Part shown: positions 1 through 10,661 of the stretch, one piece after another
Layout: each line of letters begins with the position of its first letter
Position numbering within the stretch: position 1 is the stretch's first letter
NCBI GenBank assembly: GCA_013180625.2
Contig: SNVD02000251.1
Coordinates: 62,001 to 126,000 of the forward strand
Source of the DNA: Boswellia sacra
Taxonomy: Eukaryota > Streptophyta > Magnoliopsida > Sapindales > Burseraceae
Direction: 5' to 3'
DNA length: 64,000 nucleotides
Translations under genes and position numbers: made by a program
Notes under the pieces: generated by a model
What the model was told of the DNA's origin: nothing
Database searches by the model: none
Seen by the model: only the letters and a program-made list of their open reading frames with translations

Positions 1-283
1 ACTTGGTATATTGGGTAACTTGAAGATGTTGACGTTGACTCTTAGTAACATAATTAGACTTTTGAATAGATGAACCTATCTGGGTAGATGACCCAGTAGC
101 TATTTGAGTATTGGGTTGGGTAGATGACCCAGATACAGCTTGGAAAAATGACAGAGGTGGATATTCAGCTAAAGCTGAATAAGTATTTGCAATGGGGACG
201 TTGCCCACACCTGCAACTTGAATAGTTTGAGATGTTTTAGCCAAGACATAGTCACTGGCCTTCATAATCTTTTTGTCTGACAT
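1..283 (-). CDS. Pararetrovirus second ORF, N-terminal part (cut by window edge)
   Basis: An open frame starts with ATG at 283-281, 23 bases after the polyprotein stop at 309-307, and stays open for 94 codons to the window edge. It begins MSDKKIMKASDYVLAK and is rich in Ser, Thr and Gln, with a repeated GSSTQ motif. Florendoviruses are known to have an ORF of unknown function after the polyprotein, and this fits in position. The product is not recognised from sequence. Unlike the polyprotein, the visible part has no break. Confidence 0.6.
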   Translation of the reverse strand, partial: MSDKKIMKASDYVLAKTSQTIQVAGVGNVPIANTYSALAEYPPLSFFQAVSGSSTQPNTQIATGSSTQIGSSIQKSNYVTKSQRQHLQVTQYTK

Positions 284-306
284 TTTGAATATTCTCACCG
301 AGTGTT

Positions 307-904
307 TCACTCTTTGATCTTGTCTTGTAGAAATTCTCTTGTTAAGAAATCTGGAATAGAATTATTTTCTCCTTTGATAAATTCAATTTCAAAATCAAAT
401 ACTGATAAAATTGCTTGCCATCTTGCAAAAATTTGTTTAGAAACTAGATTTTTAACATCTTTTTGTAAAACTTCTTTTGCAGATTTGCAATCAATACGAA
501 GTAAAAACGTTATTGAATAAATCATCTTGAAATTTAGTAATGCATAAAACAATTGATAAAATTTTTTTTTTAATAGTTGAATAATTCTTTTGTGCATTGA
601 GCCATAATCCTGAATGACACCTAACTAATTCTTCTTTACTTAACTCTGGTATTTTTTGTTTAAGAATACCTCCATATCCTATTTCAGAGGCATCTGTTTC
701 TACAATCATAAACGCATCAGGATGAGGTATACCTATGCATGGGAGTGTTTTGACTTTTTCTTTTAAGATTTTAATTATTTTAGTATGTTCTTCCGTCCAA
801 GGTAAATGATTCTTTGTAAGTCTTTGATATAAAGATTTACATAATTTTCTAAGATTTGGAAAGAAATCTGAAACATAGTTTAAAGATCCTAAGAATCTTT
901 GTAA
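307..904 (-). pseudogene. Pararetrovirus RT C-terminal part and RNase H
   Basis: The C-terminal part of the viral polyprotein. The segment 709-491 includes the RNase H start (MIVETDASEIGYGGIL, with the conserved first catalytic Asp in ETDAS). A frame change near 500-530 then moves to the segment ending at 307, which carries LLRIDCKSAKEVLQ and FIKGENNSIPDFLTRE, both typical of the end of caulimovirid RNase H. In life this domain degrades the RNA template during reverse transcription. Upstream it follows the RT segment after the TAA at 907-905. Disabled by the frameshift. Confidence 0.85.
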
Positions 905-1196
905 TTAATTTTTATCTTTAATTTCATCAGGAAATTTATTAGCAAATTCTATTGATCTTTGAACAGGTTTTATTGTCCCTTGATATATATCATAACCTAA
1001 AAATTTTATTTTTGTTTGAAATAATTTCATTTTGGAGGCAGAAATCACTAAACCATTTTTCTTAACTATATAAAATAATGTTTTTAAATGCTTAAAATGT
1101 TGTTCTATAGCTTCAGAAAAGACTAATATGTCATCTATATAAACAATAATGAATTTTGTATAAGGGTTGAATATATCATTCATTATATGTTGAAAT
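905..1196 (-). pseudogene. Pararetrovirus reverse transcriptase, catalytic palm segment
   Basis: This segment holds the RT active-site box FIIVYIDDILVFSE (YIDD, both catalytic Asp present) and the following LGYDIYQGTIKPV region. It is joined to the upstream RT part through a frameshift in the T7 run at 1209-1215 and ends at an in-frame TAA (907-905), after which the same frame goes on with RFLGSLNYV. Function in an intact virus: copying pregenomic RNA into DNA in the cytoplasm. Confidence 0.88.
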
Positions 1197-3056
1197 TCAG
1201 ATGGAGCATTTTTTTAAACCAAATGGCATTACGTTCCATTCATAATGACCAAATGGTACTGTAAAAGCTGTTTTGTACCTATCTTGTTCAGCAATTTGAA
1301 CTTGCCAAAATCCACTTTTCATATCAAACTTTGAAAATAATATTGCATCATAAAGTCTTTTAACTAAATCTCTTTTGTTAGGAATGTGATACCTAATCCA
1401 TTGTAATACTTTGTTTAAAGGTTTGTAATTAATTACTAATCTTGGAACTCCTCTTTCTATTTCAGATTTTTTATTAACATAAAATGCAGCACAACTCCAA
1501 GGAGATTTTGATTCTTTAATTAATTTTTTATTTAATAAATCTTTTATTTCTTCTTGACAATGTTGTAATAATTCATGATTCATTTGTATTGGTCTAGCTT
1601 TTGTTGGAATTTGTTTTTCATTAAATTCTTTAATATAAGGTAAAGTAACTATATGTTTCTTTCTATCCCAAAATTGATTAAGTAAATCTGAACATACTTC
1701 CTTTTTAAATTTATTTTCTATTTCGTCTATGTCATCTTTAATATTAGACTTTTCTAATTGTTCTTCAATTCTTTTATATCTATTAATTTCTTTTTGGAGA
1801 TAATTAATATGATTTTGTTTATTAATTATTAAATTTATTTGTTTAGTTATTGTATTTTGTTGTAATTGATGAATTTCTCTTGTATCTATCAAAGATAAAA
1901 ATTTAAAACTTATTTTTGTTCCCATAATTTCTGTATGAATTCCTTGATTATTTACTTTAAATGGATATATTTGTGTTAAGAATGAAGTACCCAAAATAAT
2001 ATTTTGACTGAGATTTTTTACTAATATAAATGTTGCTTTAAAATAATAACCTTGATTACATATTTTAACTTTTGATAATTTATAATTAATTTCTAAATTC
2101 ATTCCATTTGCACCTCTTAATTTTTCAGAAGTTTTCTCATAATATTTTGTTGGAATAAGGCCTTCTCTAATACAATTTTGATCAGCTCCTGAATCTACTA
2201 AAGCAATTGCTTCTATTTGTAAAAAATTATCTATATGCAACAATATTCCTATATACCATTTTTGATAATTAATTTTGTCTACTATTTGTACATAATCTTC
2301 TTCTATCCGTGAACTAGAAGCTTGATCATTTTTATTTTGAGATTCAAGTATGGTTAATCTTGTTTGAGTTTGAAGTTGTTCTAATTGTTGATTTTGAATT
2401 TCTTTTTGAATTTCTTTTATTTGTTCTTTTAAATTTCTAATTTCTTGCTGTAATTCTCCTGTTGTAACTTGTTTAAATAAAGTTTGTGACGGGTACTTAT
2501 CCCATATTTTGTTTAAACTAAATGTATCTGGAGTTTTTATTTTATTTTCTTGTTCTAAAATTTCTTTTAATCTCATTAAATATTCTCTTTTTATATTAGG
2601 ATCTTCTATTTTATCAATAATATCTAGTAAAAATTGTTTATCAGCATTCTTAGTAATTACATTAATTTGTTTACAATTACATATTCCTTCAGTACAGATT
2701 AAAGATTCATTACTGTCTGAAGTAGTATCACTTTCTTGAATATCTAGAATATTTTCTTCACTATTACTGGTACTAGATTCTTGACTAGATTGTTCACTAA
2801 ATAATAATTTATTAATTTTATCTTTTAATTCATCTTGATCATTTAAAAGTTCATTAACTTTGTTTTTCTTTTTACATTGTTTTGCTGTATGTCCTGGTTG
2901 TTTACAATTCCAACATACTAATTGTTTCTTTGTATAATTCTTCTTAGGTTTATATTTTCTCTTATTTTTCTTATAATATTGATTATCAAATTGATTTTTA
3001 TAAAATTTCTTTGATTTTTTCTTATATTTCTTTGAGTATGATGGAGGTTTAAGATT
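1197..3056 (-). pseudogene. Pararetrovirus zinc knuckle, aspartic protease and N-terminal RT
   Basis: One frame runs from the TAA at 3059-3057 to the TGA at 1199-1197. It begins with a very Lys/Tyr-rich stretch and a zinc knuckle CWNCKQPGHTAKQC (2915-2874), the C-terminal RNA-binding part of the coat protein. A Glu/Gln-rich coiled-coil-like stretch follows. The aspartic protease motif LVDSGADQNCI has its Asp at about 2195-2193. The RT fingers and palm start follow (KARPIQMN, SPWSCAAFYV, RLVINYKPLNK, FSKFDMKSGFWQ, MPFGLKK). The end is an artificial stop caused by a frameshift in the T7 run at 1209-1215. Confidence 0.88.
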
Positions 3057-4850
3057 TTAATAACCATATTGTTCACAAAATGAACCCATAGTTTTACTAA
3101 AACTTTCTATTTTTCTTTTCTCTTTTTGTTCTTGACATATTGCTAAGCCTTCTTTTTTAATAAAAGCAAATAATTGTCCATATGTTATACTATCCCAAGG
3201 AATTGCATTTCCTCCTGTTATTTCTGTTAATTTATTGATTATTTTTTCAGAAAAGAATTTGGGTAATCCTGAAATAAATCTCTCTTTCCAAAAGGATTGA
3301 TTACAATCATTTCTTTTGAATATATTTGTTAAAAATACATCTTTATACCATCTGAAATCTCTTCAAGTTGGACATTTAAGATTTGTTAAAACTATTTTTG
3401 AACTAGCTAACTCTTCTTTAGGATTTCCTATAAAATGCATTGAAATTGTATATATTAATACTTCTACAGCATTTTGAGTTTCTTGAATAGTAACAAATCC
3501 ATCTTCATCTTCAACTTGAGTTTTTTCTACATGATTTAGTATAATTTGTTGATTATTAAATCCTACACAATTATCCCACCAATATTTTAATGATCCTGTA
3601 AAACCTGCTACTAATAATTTTGTAGTTTCATGATCAGTTGTTTTATAAGCTTTATAAGCAGTAGATGCCATACCCATTTCTTGTAAAGTATTCATTATTT
3701 CATATTCTGATTTACCATCTATATTCCATTCATAAATTGAATCTCCTGAATATCTATTGGCAATAAATTGTTTTCTTTCTTCGTACATTAAATCTGGTGG
3801 AGTAGGTCTTGGATAATATGTTCTTGTGGGGGCTTGTTTCCATTTATTCTTTTTAGTTATTTTATTTATTTCATCTATATCTTCGGAAGTTGTAATGGAT
3901 TGGTTATCACTTTGTTGATTTTGATCTATAGTATTAATATTATTATTAGAGGTACTAGGTAATATTTTAAGTTTTTGGTTAATTTGATCAATTAAATCTA
4001 CTTTAGGAAGTTTTACTGGTGGATTATTTGGTTGAACCGTTTTAAATAATGAAGGAGATATCTCTTGAGGAAATGTTATAGGTTGTTTTAATTTAATATT
4101 ATCTATTTGATCTTCTATTCTTGTTACTTGTTTAGACACAGTATGTAATAATTGAGTATTAAAATTATTTTGTTTATAAACTTTTTTAATGTCTCCTAAA
4201 GTTGCAGTTTCATTATCTGGCTTATTATATCCTTTTTTAAATGGAGTAGCTAAAATTTCTATTTCATTTGTTTTAATTTTTATTTGTTCTAAAGGTGGAT
4301 GTATAGCTTGAATTATTCCACGGTGTGTGGTTTCCCATTTTTTAAACTCATTTGTTTGAACATTGACTTGTTGACTTTCATAAGGTAATTTAATATTATG
4401 TTTTGATGCATACATATTAAAACATATAAAGAAAGGAATATTAATTTTAAAATTTTTCATTTCATTATACCATTCTTCTCTAATTTCTTCAGTTTTTTGT
4501 TTTGTAAATATACTCAAATACCATTTTCTTTTAAAATTATTTTCTTCTTGTAAAAATTCATTTCTTAAACATTCTTTATTTATCTCAAAGTCTTCCTATT
4601 GAATAGTATTAATAGTTTGAAAGTCTGATTGTGTAGGTGACATCGGTGGTGATTGATTAACTGGTTCAGCTACAGGTGTTGAATAATTTACTGAGCAGTT
4701 AGAATTATTATTTATTTCATTTGCTTGTGTATTCCTTATATTAAAACTATTAGATTTTGGTAACGAAAACGAACTTCTAGCATATTTTATATCAGAATAA
4801 CTTGATGAAGTTTCTCCTATTCTTAAGGAATTAAATCTTAAAATATTTTT
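3057..4850 (-). pseudogene. Pararetrovirus coat protein region
   Basis: This frame follows the movement protein and precedes the zinc knuckle. Stops interrupt it at 4598-4596, 3365-3363 and 3059-3057. The first part is Ser/Thr/Asn-rich and low in complexity. The conserved core is around 3820-3560 (RYSGDSIYEWNIDG, LLVAGFTGSLKYWWDNC) and 3350-3150 (WYKDVFLTNIF, FWKERFISGLP), patterns known from caulimovirid coat proteins. In an intact virus it would form the capsid and bind pregenomic RNA. The junction with the movement protein frame is a one-base shift in an A5 run at 4846-4850. Confidence 0.75.
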
Positions 4851-4870
4851 CCTCCTGGATTTTGAGTAAT

Positions 4871-5671
4871 TTATGCTATTTCTTTTTGAGATATATTTCT
4901 AGGTGGTAATGGATTATCTATTATCCATACTTCTGGTATAGTAATTTCATTCCATTTTAATAATTTTGGAGTATAAGTTGATGTTGGAGTATTTTCTTCT
5001 GTTTCTACTGTTAATATTATAGTTTCTCCTCTAGTATCCTGCAATCTACATCTTGGATTAAATTCTGAACTAGTTTGTTTAAAATATATTCTATAAAGTA
5101 ATAAATATCCATGTCTATTTTGTGTAAAAATTGATTCTGGTAAATGTATATTTAAAACTAATGTATCTAATATTGTTGGATCATGTAGGCTTACTTGGAA
5201 ATTTGGAGCACAATTAAAATATATAACACCGTTACAAAGGTTTGATTGTACTACTCTTAATAAAGAGTCTTGAAATTTTAATAATGTTTTATCTCTTAAT
5301 AACATTAATACTGGAGAATCTATTCCAATTTTTGATAATGGCTTAATAGCTATTTGTATTAGTCCGAAATGTATATAATTAAATCCTTTTTGTTTATAAT
5401 TTTCTATTGCTAATTGACTTAATAATCTTATTTCTTCAAATTCATTTTGTAAAGTTAAAGTTTCTTCATGTTCTTTTATTCAATAAGCAGTTTTAAAATC
5501 AAATGTTCTTATTTTATATATACTGTTTGGTGGAATACTTGGTAATGTATTTTTATTTAAACTTTGTTTAATATTAGTAATTTTTGTCATTATTTCTCTT
5601 GAACTAATTACTTTAGATGTTTTTCTAGATTTAGAATTTAGATATTTTCTAACTGTAGATGCCATTTTCAA
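4871..5671 (-). pseudogene. Pararetrovirus movement protein (30K superfamily)
   Basis: The frame begins with ATG at 5671 (MKMASTVRKYLNSKSRKTSK) and is cut by one in-frame TGA at 5482-5480. After it, the same frame continues to TAA 4873-4871. Recognisable movement-protein features are the IGIDSPVLMLLRDKTLL core, followed by NLCNGVIYFNCAPNF and the SLHDPTILDTLVLNIH block. Such proteins form tubules in plasmodesmata for cell-to-cell spread. It is the first large region of the viral polyprotein, which supports a petu/florendovirus-type order. It is not translatable in full here. Confidence 0.8.
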
Positions 5672-5720
5672 ATTATTAATAACTTTAAATTCTAGTACAC
5701 AATTTTCTCAGGACAGGATG

Positions 5721-5799
5721 GCTACGGGAACACCTAGGCTTACCAACGGCTTTACGCTTTTTCACCTCTAGCTACCGGGAGCACCTGGCTTGCCAACGT
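5721..5799. repeat. Two-unit 50-bp-period repeat in viral leader
   Basis: Two related 29-base blocks start at 5721 and 5771 (both GCTAC-GGGA-CACCT-GGCTT-CCAACG in pattern; about 24 of 29 positions agree). They form a GC-rich island in a very AT-rich leader between the primer site and the movement protein. Role unknown. Confidence 0.7.
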
Positions 5800-5972
5800 A
5801 TGCACAGCTCTCACTGCTACCATTCCCTATCCTTAGAATTTTGTTTACTAAAATTCTACGTTACTAATAATTTTCAAATGAAATCTAAAATTAGAATTTT
5901 TCTAAATTCGACCTTTACTACAAAGTAAATAATGTTCTAATTCTAGTGTTCTAATATGTTGTTCAATAAATT

Positions 5973-6131
5973 CTATTTCACCAAAAACATATTTTCTTTG
6001 ATTTCATTTAAATGTTTATAATTACTGGGTTGTAAATAAGTATAAAGTTCTTTAAGTTGAATCTTACGAACTCTAATTTGTTGTCTAATTAGATGTTTTA
6101 AAGTAGGATCTTTACCAATCTTATAAGTCAT
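5973..6131 (-). CDS. Small leader ORF starting in the primer-binding site
   Basis: The ATG at 6131-6129 overlaps the end of the primer-binding site and opens a 52-codon frame starting MTYKIGKDPTLKHLIRQQ. It is basic and probably helical (RQQIRVRKIQLKELYTYLQ). It ends before the movement protein. It may be a short leader ORF or the degraded start of the polyprotein. I do not recognise it by family. Confidence 0.4.
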   Translation of the reverse strand: MTYKIGKDPTLKHLIRQQIRVRKIQLKELYTYLQPSNYKHLNEIKENMFLVK

Positions 6132-6144
6132 GGCTCTGATACCA
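6131..6144 (-). other. Primer-binding site for initiator tRNA-Met
   Basis: The minus strand reads TGGTATCAGAGCCA, the standard plant tRNA-iMet primer site of caulimovirids and Copia elements. Minus-strand DNA synthesis would start here, which defines position 1 of the viral genome. The movement-protein ATG lies about 470 bases downstream. Confidence 0.9.
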
Positions 6145-6165
6145 TTAATAGCAGGATCTGGAAAT

Positions 6166-6218
6166 ATGCAAAATATGCAAATAAAGAAGGAAACATGCAA
6201 AATATGCAAATAAAGAAG
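6166..6218. repeat. Direct repeat with ATGCAAAT octamers
   Basis: An identical 24-base unit ATGCAAAATATGCAAATAAA plus GAAG occurs at 6166-6189 and 6195-6218. It lies just upstream (in viral sense) of the primer site, where pregenomic RNA promoter elements or the RNA terminal redundancy would be. Confidence 0.75.
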
Positions 6219-6240
6219 ATAATTGTTCTATGAAAATAAA

Positions 6241-6980
6241 AAAGATAATTGTTGAAAATGACTTACTTGTTTTGCAGAAAATCAAACAATTGAGGCTGAA
6301 AATAAGATTAAAGTAATTGCAAAATTAGATCAACACAATAGATGAATAAAACTGTTTTTATTGAAGAGTTGAGAACAAGAGAAAGGACTTAGCTGGTTTA
6401 TTGTAGCTAATCATTTCTTAGAAAATTTTCAATAAAAATTACTTATAAAAATGAAACTATTGAGAGAGTAATAAACATCTAAACAATGTTAAGAATAATA
6501 AATAATAAACGACAATTGGGAATGAAAAATTCATCTTACTTACTGAACGTAATTATTCTATACCTCACCCGTCAAGCAAAAGAAAACTTTTTTATAATCT
6601 CATTATGCACAACGTAAAGGAAATGATATTAGGAGGTGTTTTTTTTTTTTTCTTTTTTAGTTATGAAGTATATACCAATATAATTGAACGTGAGTCATTA
6701 CATTTGCAATTTGTTTGTCCAAATTGTCAGAAATTTTATCTAAATGTAAAAAATTAAAATTTTTGGCTTTTATCTTAAAGAAAAAGTTAAAGTGATTTGA
6801 TAAAAAATATTTTATTTTTGCACCATAAATTCTACATTTTAAACCTCTTTGTGTCAAAATTTTTATTACTTCAATGTCCTTAAACCAATTACTGTTAAGG
6901 ATAATAAAATAGATTAGACAAAATGTTTCTAATCTAAATAAACAATAATTTATTGTCATTTTGTGTAAATCTAAGTAAAA
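6241..6980. other. AT-rich sequence, no gene seen
   Basis: AT-rich DNA with homopolymer runs (for example poly-T near 6640-6660). It may include the end of the viral integration or its host flank. The open frames are short and low in complexity, and I support no gene. Confidence 0.5.
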
Positions 6981-6984
6981 CCTT

Positions 6985-7345
6985 AGGGGATATCCTACGT
7001 TGAATAGTTGTCAAGGAAGGTCATCAGTTATAAAGAGTATTGGTCTCTCCATTTGTTTGAGTTGGATCTAGCTTCTCAACAATGATATCAAAGCCAAAAC
7101 CCACGATTGTCAATGTGAGGACTTAAGCTTTCGAACAGAGATTGTTTGAGTTGAGGTGATGCATGAGCTGTAATATACACCATATATCTCGTTCGAGAGG
7201 GAGATTGTTGAAATAACCCATATTGAATAATTGTTGAGGGAGGTCTTAAGTTATGAAAAAGATTAGTCTCTCCACCCACAATGCTAAGTCGTGAGTTATA
7301 ACGAGTATTGATCACTCTACCCAAATTACTAGTCATTGGGGTTAG
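6985..7345 (+). mobile_element. TRIM-like miniature LTR retrotransposon
   Basis: A partial left repeat (about 6988-7080) resembles a right repeat starting TGTTGAAATAACCC at 7206: both read GAATA-TTGT--AGG-AGGTC...GTCTCTCCA. The sequence TGATATCAAAGCC (7083-7095), after the left copy, is a near match to the tRNA-Met primer site. GAGAGGGAGA (7195-7204), before the right copy, resembles a polypurine tract. The internal part is only about 110 bases and has no coding capacity, as expected for TRIMs. No TSD was confirmed, so the ends are approximate. Confidence 0.5.
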
Positions 7346-7554
7346 AAACTTGGTTCCTTAATAAAACAAAACACGTTTTGCTATCAATCTTCCTCTTTTG
7401 TCTATCTTGTTGCAAAAAAAAATTCCAGTAACGTCAATTGTCAAGACTTGTGGATGGTCGCTTTAGATATGCACATTGTACTGCTGTAACTCATTGGTGG
7501 TAATGAAAAATTACAACCTGGTTTCTAAATTATTTTAATAGATTAATTGTATAC

Positions 7555-7593
<39 letters not shown>

Positions 7594-8695
7594 ATAATTG
7601 ACAATAAAGTGGGTGTACATAGTAAAGATATAGATTTTAAGTTCTAGTAAAGGGTTTGTTGAGCAAATTCGTGCAGAAAGGAAAAATTCGGATGCAAAGA
7701 ACCCATCTTTAACATATTTTTTCTTCAAAATTTTCCCTATAAAACTTAACTATTTTCTATTGATATTTATTAAATAAAAAATTACAAAGAATCGAGATGG
7801 TTAAGTTTAGGATCTTTATAGAAGTGGTAATAAATTATTTTATCTCCATTAAGACTATGTGTTTGATTAAAACTGATATTCTTCAAACAAAATTAAATAT
7901 TTAATTTACATAATAAATCTCATAACTTAATATTTAAAATTATGTAATAGTTTAATTATTTTGGAGAAATTAAAAAATACCCAAATCAAGGGAGTTGTTG
8001 AAAAATGACTAACTTTTAACAAATTTAAATGCTACGATCTTTTTACCCTAAAAATTACTTCAATGTCCTTTTTTAGATGCAGGATCAGATCATCACAAAA
8101 ATTTGACAATAGACAGAGAATCTGACACTCGAGAACAGATATCTCACAACAAACATTCGATACTTTATGAATAAGATCTAACACTCTTCATCTTCAACCT
8201 CTATCATTCTCAACAAGAACAATAATTTTTCGAGCATTTTCACATTTCTACTGATCAATTTCAGTATTTCACATACACAAACACTTTTAACAGTAAAAAA
8301 ATTATAAACTCAATATCTAAGCATTTGAAAGTCTTAAAATCAATTAGAAAATTATGAACAACTATATATTTGCATTTACTGAGGGCCTTAGGCTAATTTC
8401 TCAAGCAAAAGGTCAACATCTAAATTTTTAGAGATAAGTCTAAATTTCAACTACACCACGTATTTTTGATCCATTTTATAAAATTTTCAATTATTTTTTT
8501 TAATGTAATTGTGTTTTATCAAAATGATTAATTCATCAAACCCATGGCTTATAATATAACAAATTGAGTTGTCAATGATATCATAAACATTTATAATGGT
8601 GTATAAGTTAAAATATTAGTTCTAGACATTTTAAGCCAAAACTAACACTAATTCAAATGTTCTAGTAATAAAAACAAAACTAACACTAAGTCTTC
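7346..8695. other. AT-rich intergenic sequence with (AT)n microsatellite
   Basis: No gene is supported. A perfect AT dinucleotide run covers about 7558-7590. The remainder is unstructured AT-rich DNA. Confidence 0.6.
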
Positions 8696-8824
8696 GGTGC
8701 ATCCGTTGCGCTCTGTAGCATGCAAAGCTGGCCCATTGGGCAACAACCAACTTAGCTGCTGCAACCAAGCTGGCTGTTGCCCATTGGACTAGTTTGGCAT
8801 GCTGCATGGTGTAGCGGGTGCACC
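8696..8824 (+). ncRNA. Candidate long hairpin RNA (MIR-like or MITE-derived)
   Basis: Two arms of 54 bases, 8696-8749 and 8771-8824, are reverse complements with no gaps. I count 41 Watson-Crick matches. Eight more of the 13 mismatches would be G:U pairs if the plus strand is transcribed. The loop is 21 bases. Arm length and loop size fit a plant miRNA precursor or a short fold-back transposon. No known miRNA was recognised in the arms. Confidence 0.45.
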
Positions 8825-9166
8825 AAAAATCGTCTCTAACAATAAACATGCCATATAAATTTATGTATTTGTACCTATATACATATATTTCAGATAAAAA
8901 AGTGAGCACCGTGACATAAGTCACCTAGTTGCTTGTTATAAGAGCTAGATTATGCATATTTACAACTAAAATAATATATATGGTTGCTTTATAATTATAA
9001 TCATTCTTCAGTACCGTATTCATAACATTATTGACAAAGTATAGGAAAAAAAATAATAAAGACTCGATTATAAAAATAAATAAATAGAAGAAATAATAGT
9101 TTTTTAAAAGAAAAAAAGACTAATTAGTTTTAGTTGTCGTACGTTTACATCACAATTTAGAAATAA
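8825..9166. other. Intergenic AT-rich sequence
   Basis: No feature is supported. This is the 3' flank of the minus-strand gene that follows. Confidence 0.5.
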
Positions 9167-10661
9167 TCACTCTCTCATATTTGAGGAATTAGAGTTGGTA
9201 GTAGAACAATCTTCATTGTCTGGTTTATGAAACTTCCACACTGATGCCATTATTCCTTGAGAAGTTAAAGATTTATACTTTCCAACTCTTTGGACCTGCA
9301 ATATTACATGTAACATTGATTCACTTAATCTCCCTATATATAGATGAAATTATTAAAAAAAGCTAGAAGTCTTTTTTTTTTTTTTGGGGTTGCTGGGAGT
9401 TTTTATTTTTTTTAATTTTAAAAGATATTTTTTTATTATTATTTTATATTATTTGATTGCCACTTAAGCTCTTTTATGTCTAGTTGGAGAATCTCAAAAT
9501 TATCTATCTACTAAAAGACTTTTTCTTTTTTCTTTTTTAATGCTAAAAGATATATTATTATTATTATTATTTTATACTATTTGATTGTCACTTAGGCTCT
9601 TTTATATCTAGTAGGAGAATCTCAAAATTATGATTTTTGTAGATTTTTTTCCGATAAATTCTTGTTTAGCTTTTTCAGAGTTTTGAAATGTTAAGAATAC
9701 TCTTTCTTTATTGTAAAAGTTTTCACCTTATTCTTGATTAACAACAAAATTCTTTATGTAATTTAATATTAAGAAATACTTATATTTATTCAATCAAATA
9801 ACCAATAATTTTTGAATAAAAGTTCTATTTGTACAAACTCTATTTCAATAATATTTTAGTTCTATAAGCATTTGTTTAAATAAGCCCAAACACGTAATTT
9901 TCCTAAGTAGATCTTATGAGACCAGATGCTACAAATGTAGGGCATATAAAAAGAGTTTAATTTATTTTTATTAATATTGAAAGTTGTTAATTGAATCAAT
10001 AAACAAGCATTTTCTCATATTGAATTATTTGAAGGATTTTATTAAGAAATAACAGTAAGTAAAACTTTTAAAAACACAACACATGTTTTTTTTTCATATT
10101 TCAAATTTTTAAAAAAGTTCAAAATCTATTTAGAGAAACCCAAAATTTTGAGTTTTTTTTTTCCAATAAACATAGAACAACTTATTTAATCGAAAACAAG
10201 TTATTCTTATTAAAGAGTGGAAATTGTTACCAAACAAACAAAAAAAGAATTAAAAAAGGAAAAAAGGAAATTAAACAAAAAAATCATACCGTATATGCCT
10301 TTCTATTTTCTTACCTTCTGCCTAGTTCTGGTGTTTTGGATCTTCACAGTCTTCAACTCTTCAGGTCTATTTTGAAGATATTCTATCAATTGTTCGTCCT
10401 TCATGTTATCTATCCTGTCCGTCTGGTAAATGACCCCAAAAATAATAATGAAAAAATATGACTGCCAAGAAGAATTAAAAATTAATTAAGCAAAATCATG
10501 AGATGCATGTACCCATGTTTTGAGAGCATCTAACTGAATCTGCAAAGCTTCTTCTTCCTGATCAGCAATTTTTCTTTTGTCTTCACAAGAAAGAGTAACA
10601 GTGTTTGGTTGTTGCAAAAGGTTCTTCCTTTTCATTCTTTCAAATGACTGTGCTTTGTTTG
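9167..10661 (-). CDS. Unrecognised gene, three 3' exons
   Basis: Three minus-strand exons join in phase with consensus splice sites: 10661-10513 (acceptor ACAG, donor TGG|GTACAT), 10422-10315 (acceptor CCAG, donor AAG|GTAAG) and 9295-9167 (acceptor GCAG), ending in TGA 9169-9167. The joined frame is open for about 128 codons. The first exon is charged and helix-forming (SFERMKRKN, EDKRKIADQEEEALQIQ). The second contains ALKTW/TDRIDNMKDEQL and PEELKTVKIQ. The last contains VGKYKSLTSQ, ASVWKFHKP and a Ser/Asn-rich tail. No catalytic motif is seen. The 5' exons were not found upstream, so it may be a truncated gene or a gene fragment. Function is not assigned. Confidence 0.5.
9420..9629. repeat. 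Tandem duplication in intron
   Basis: Two copies (9420-9501 and 9545-9629, period about 125) share AAAAGATAT...ATTTGATTG-CACTTA-GCTCTTTTAT-TCTAGT-GGAGAATCTCAAAATTAT in pattern. They lie in the last intron of the minus-strand gene. Confidence 0.7.

Larger units (their letters stand above)
1..6240 (-). mobile_element. Endogenous pararetrovirus (Caulimoviridae, florendo/petuvirus-like), decayed
   Basis: A plant pararetrovirus copy integrated in host DNA, read on the minus strand. Seen in order: a tRNA-Met-type primer site, movement protein, coat protein with a CCHC zinc knuckle, aspartic protease, reverse transcriptase with YIDD, RNase H, then a second ORF reaching the window edge. One long polyprotein frame followed by a second ORF is known for florendoviruses and, in part, petuviruses. 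The polyprotein is broken by stops at 5482-5480, 4873-4871, 4598-4596, 3365-3363, 3059-3057 and 907-905, and by frameshifts near 4846-4850, 1209-1215 and 500-530, the first two in homopolymer runs. The copy cannot encode the full polyprotein as read. The 5' boundary is approximate and the other end lies outside the window. Confidence 0.9.

Noticed and set aside
7088..7336. 82-codon minus-strand frame with LRPPSTIIQYGLFQQSPSRT
   Set aside because: It lies across the TRIM-like element and mirrors its repeats; no protein family is recognised.
8631..8924. A 97-codon frame on the minus strand
   Set aside because: It runs across the two arms of the hairpin and is best explained by that structure.
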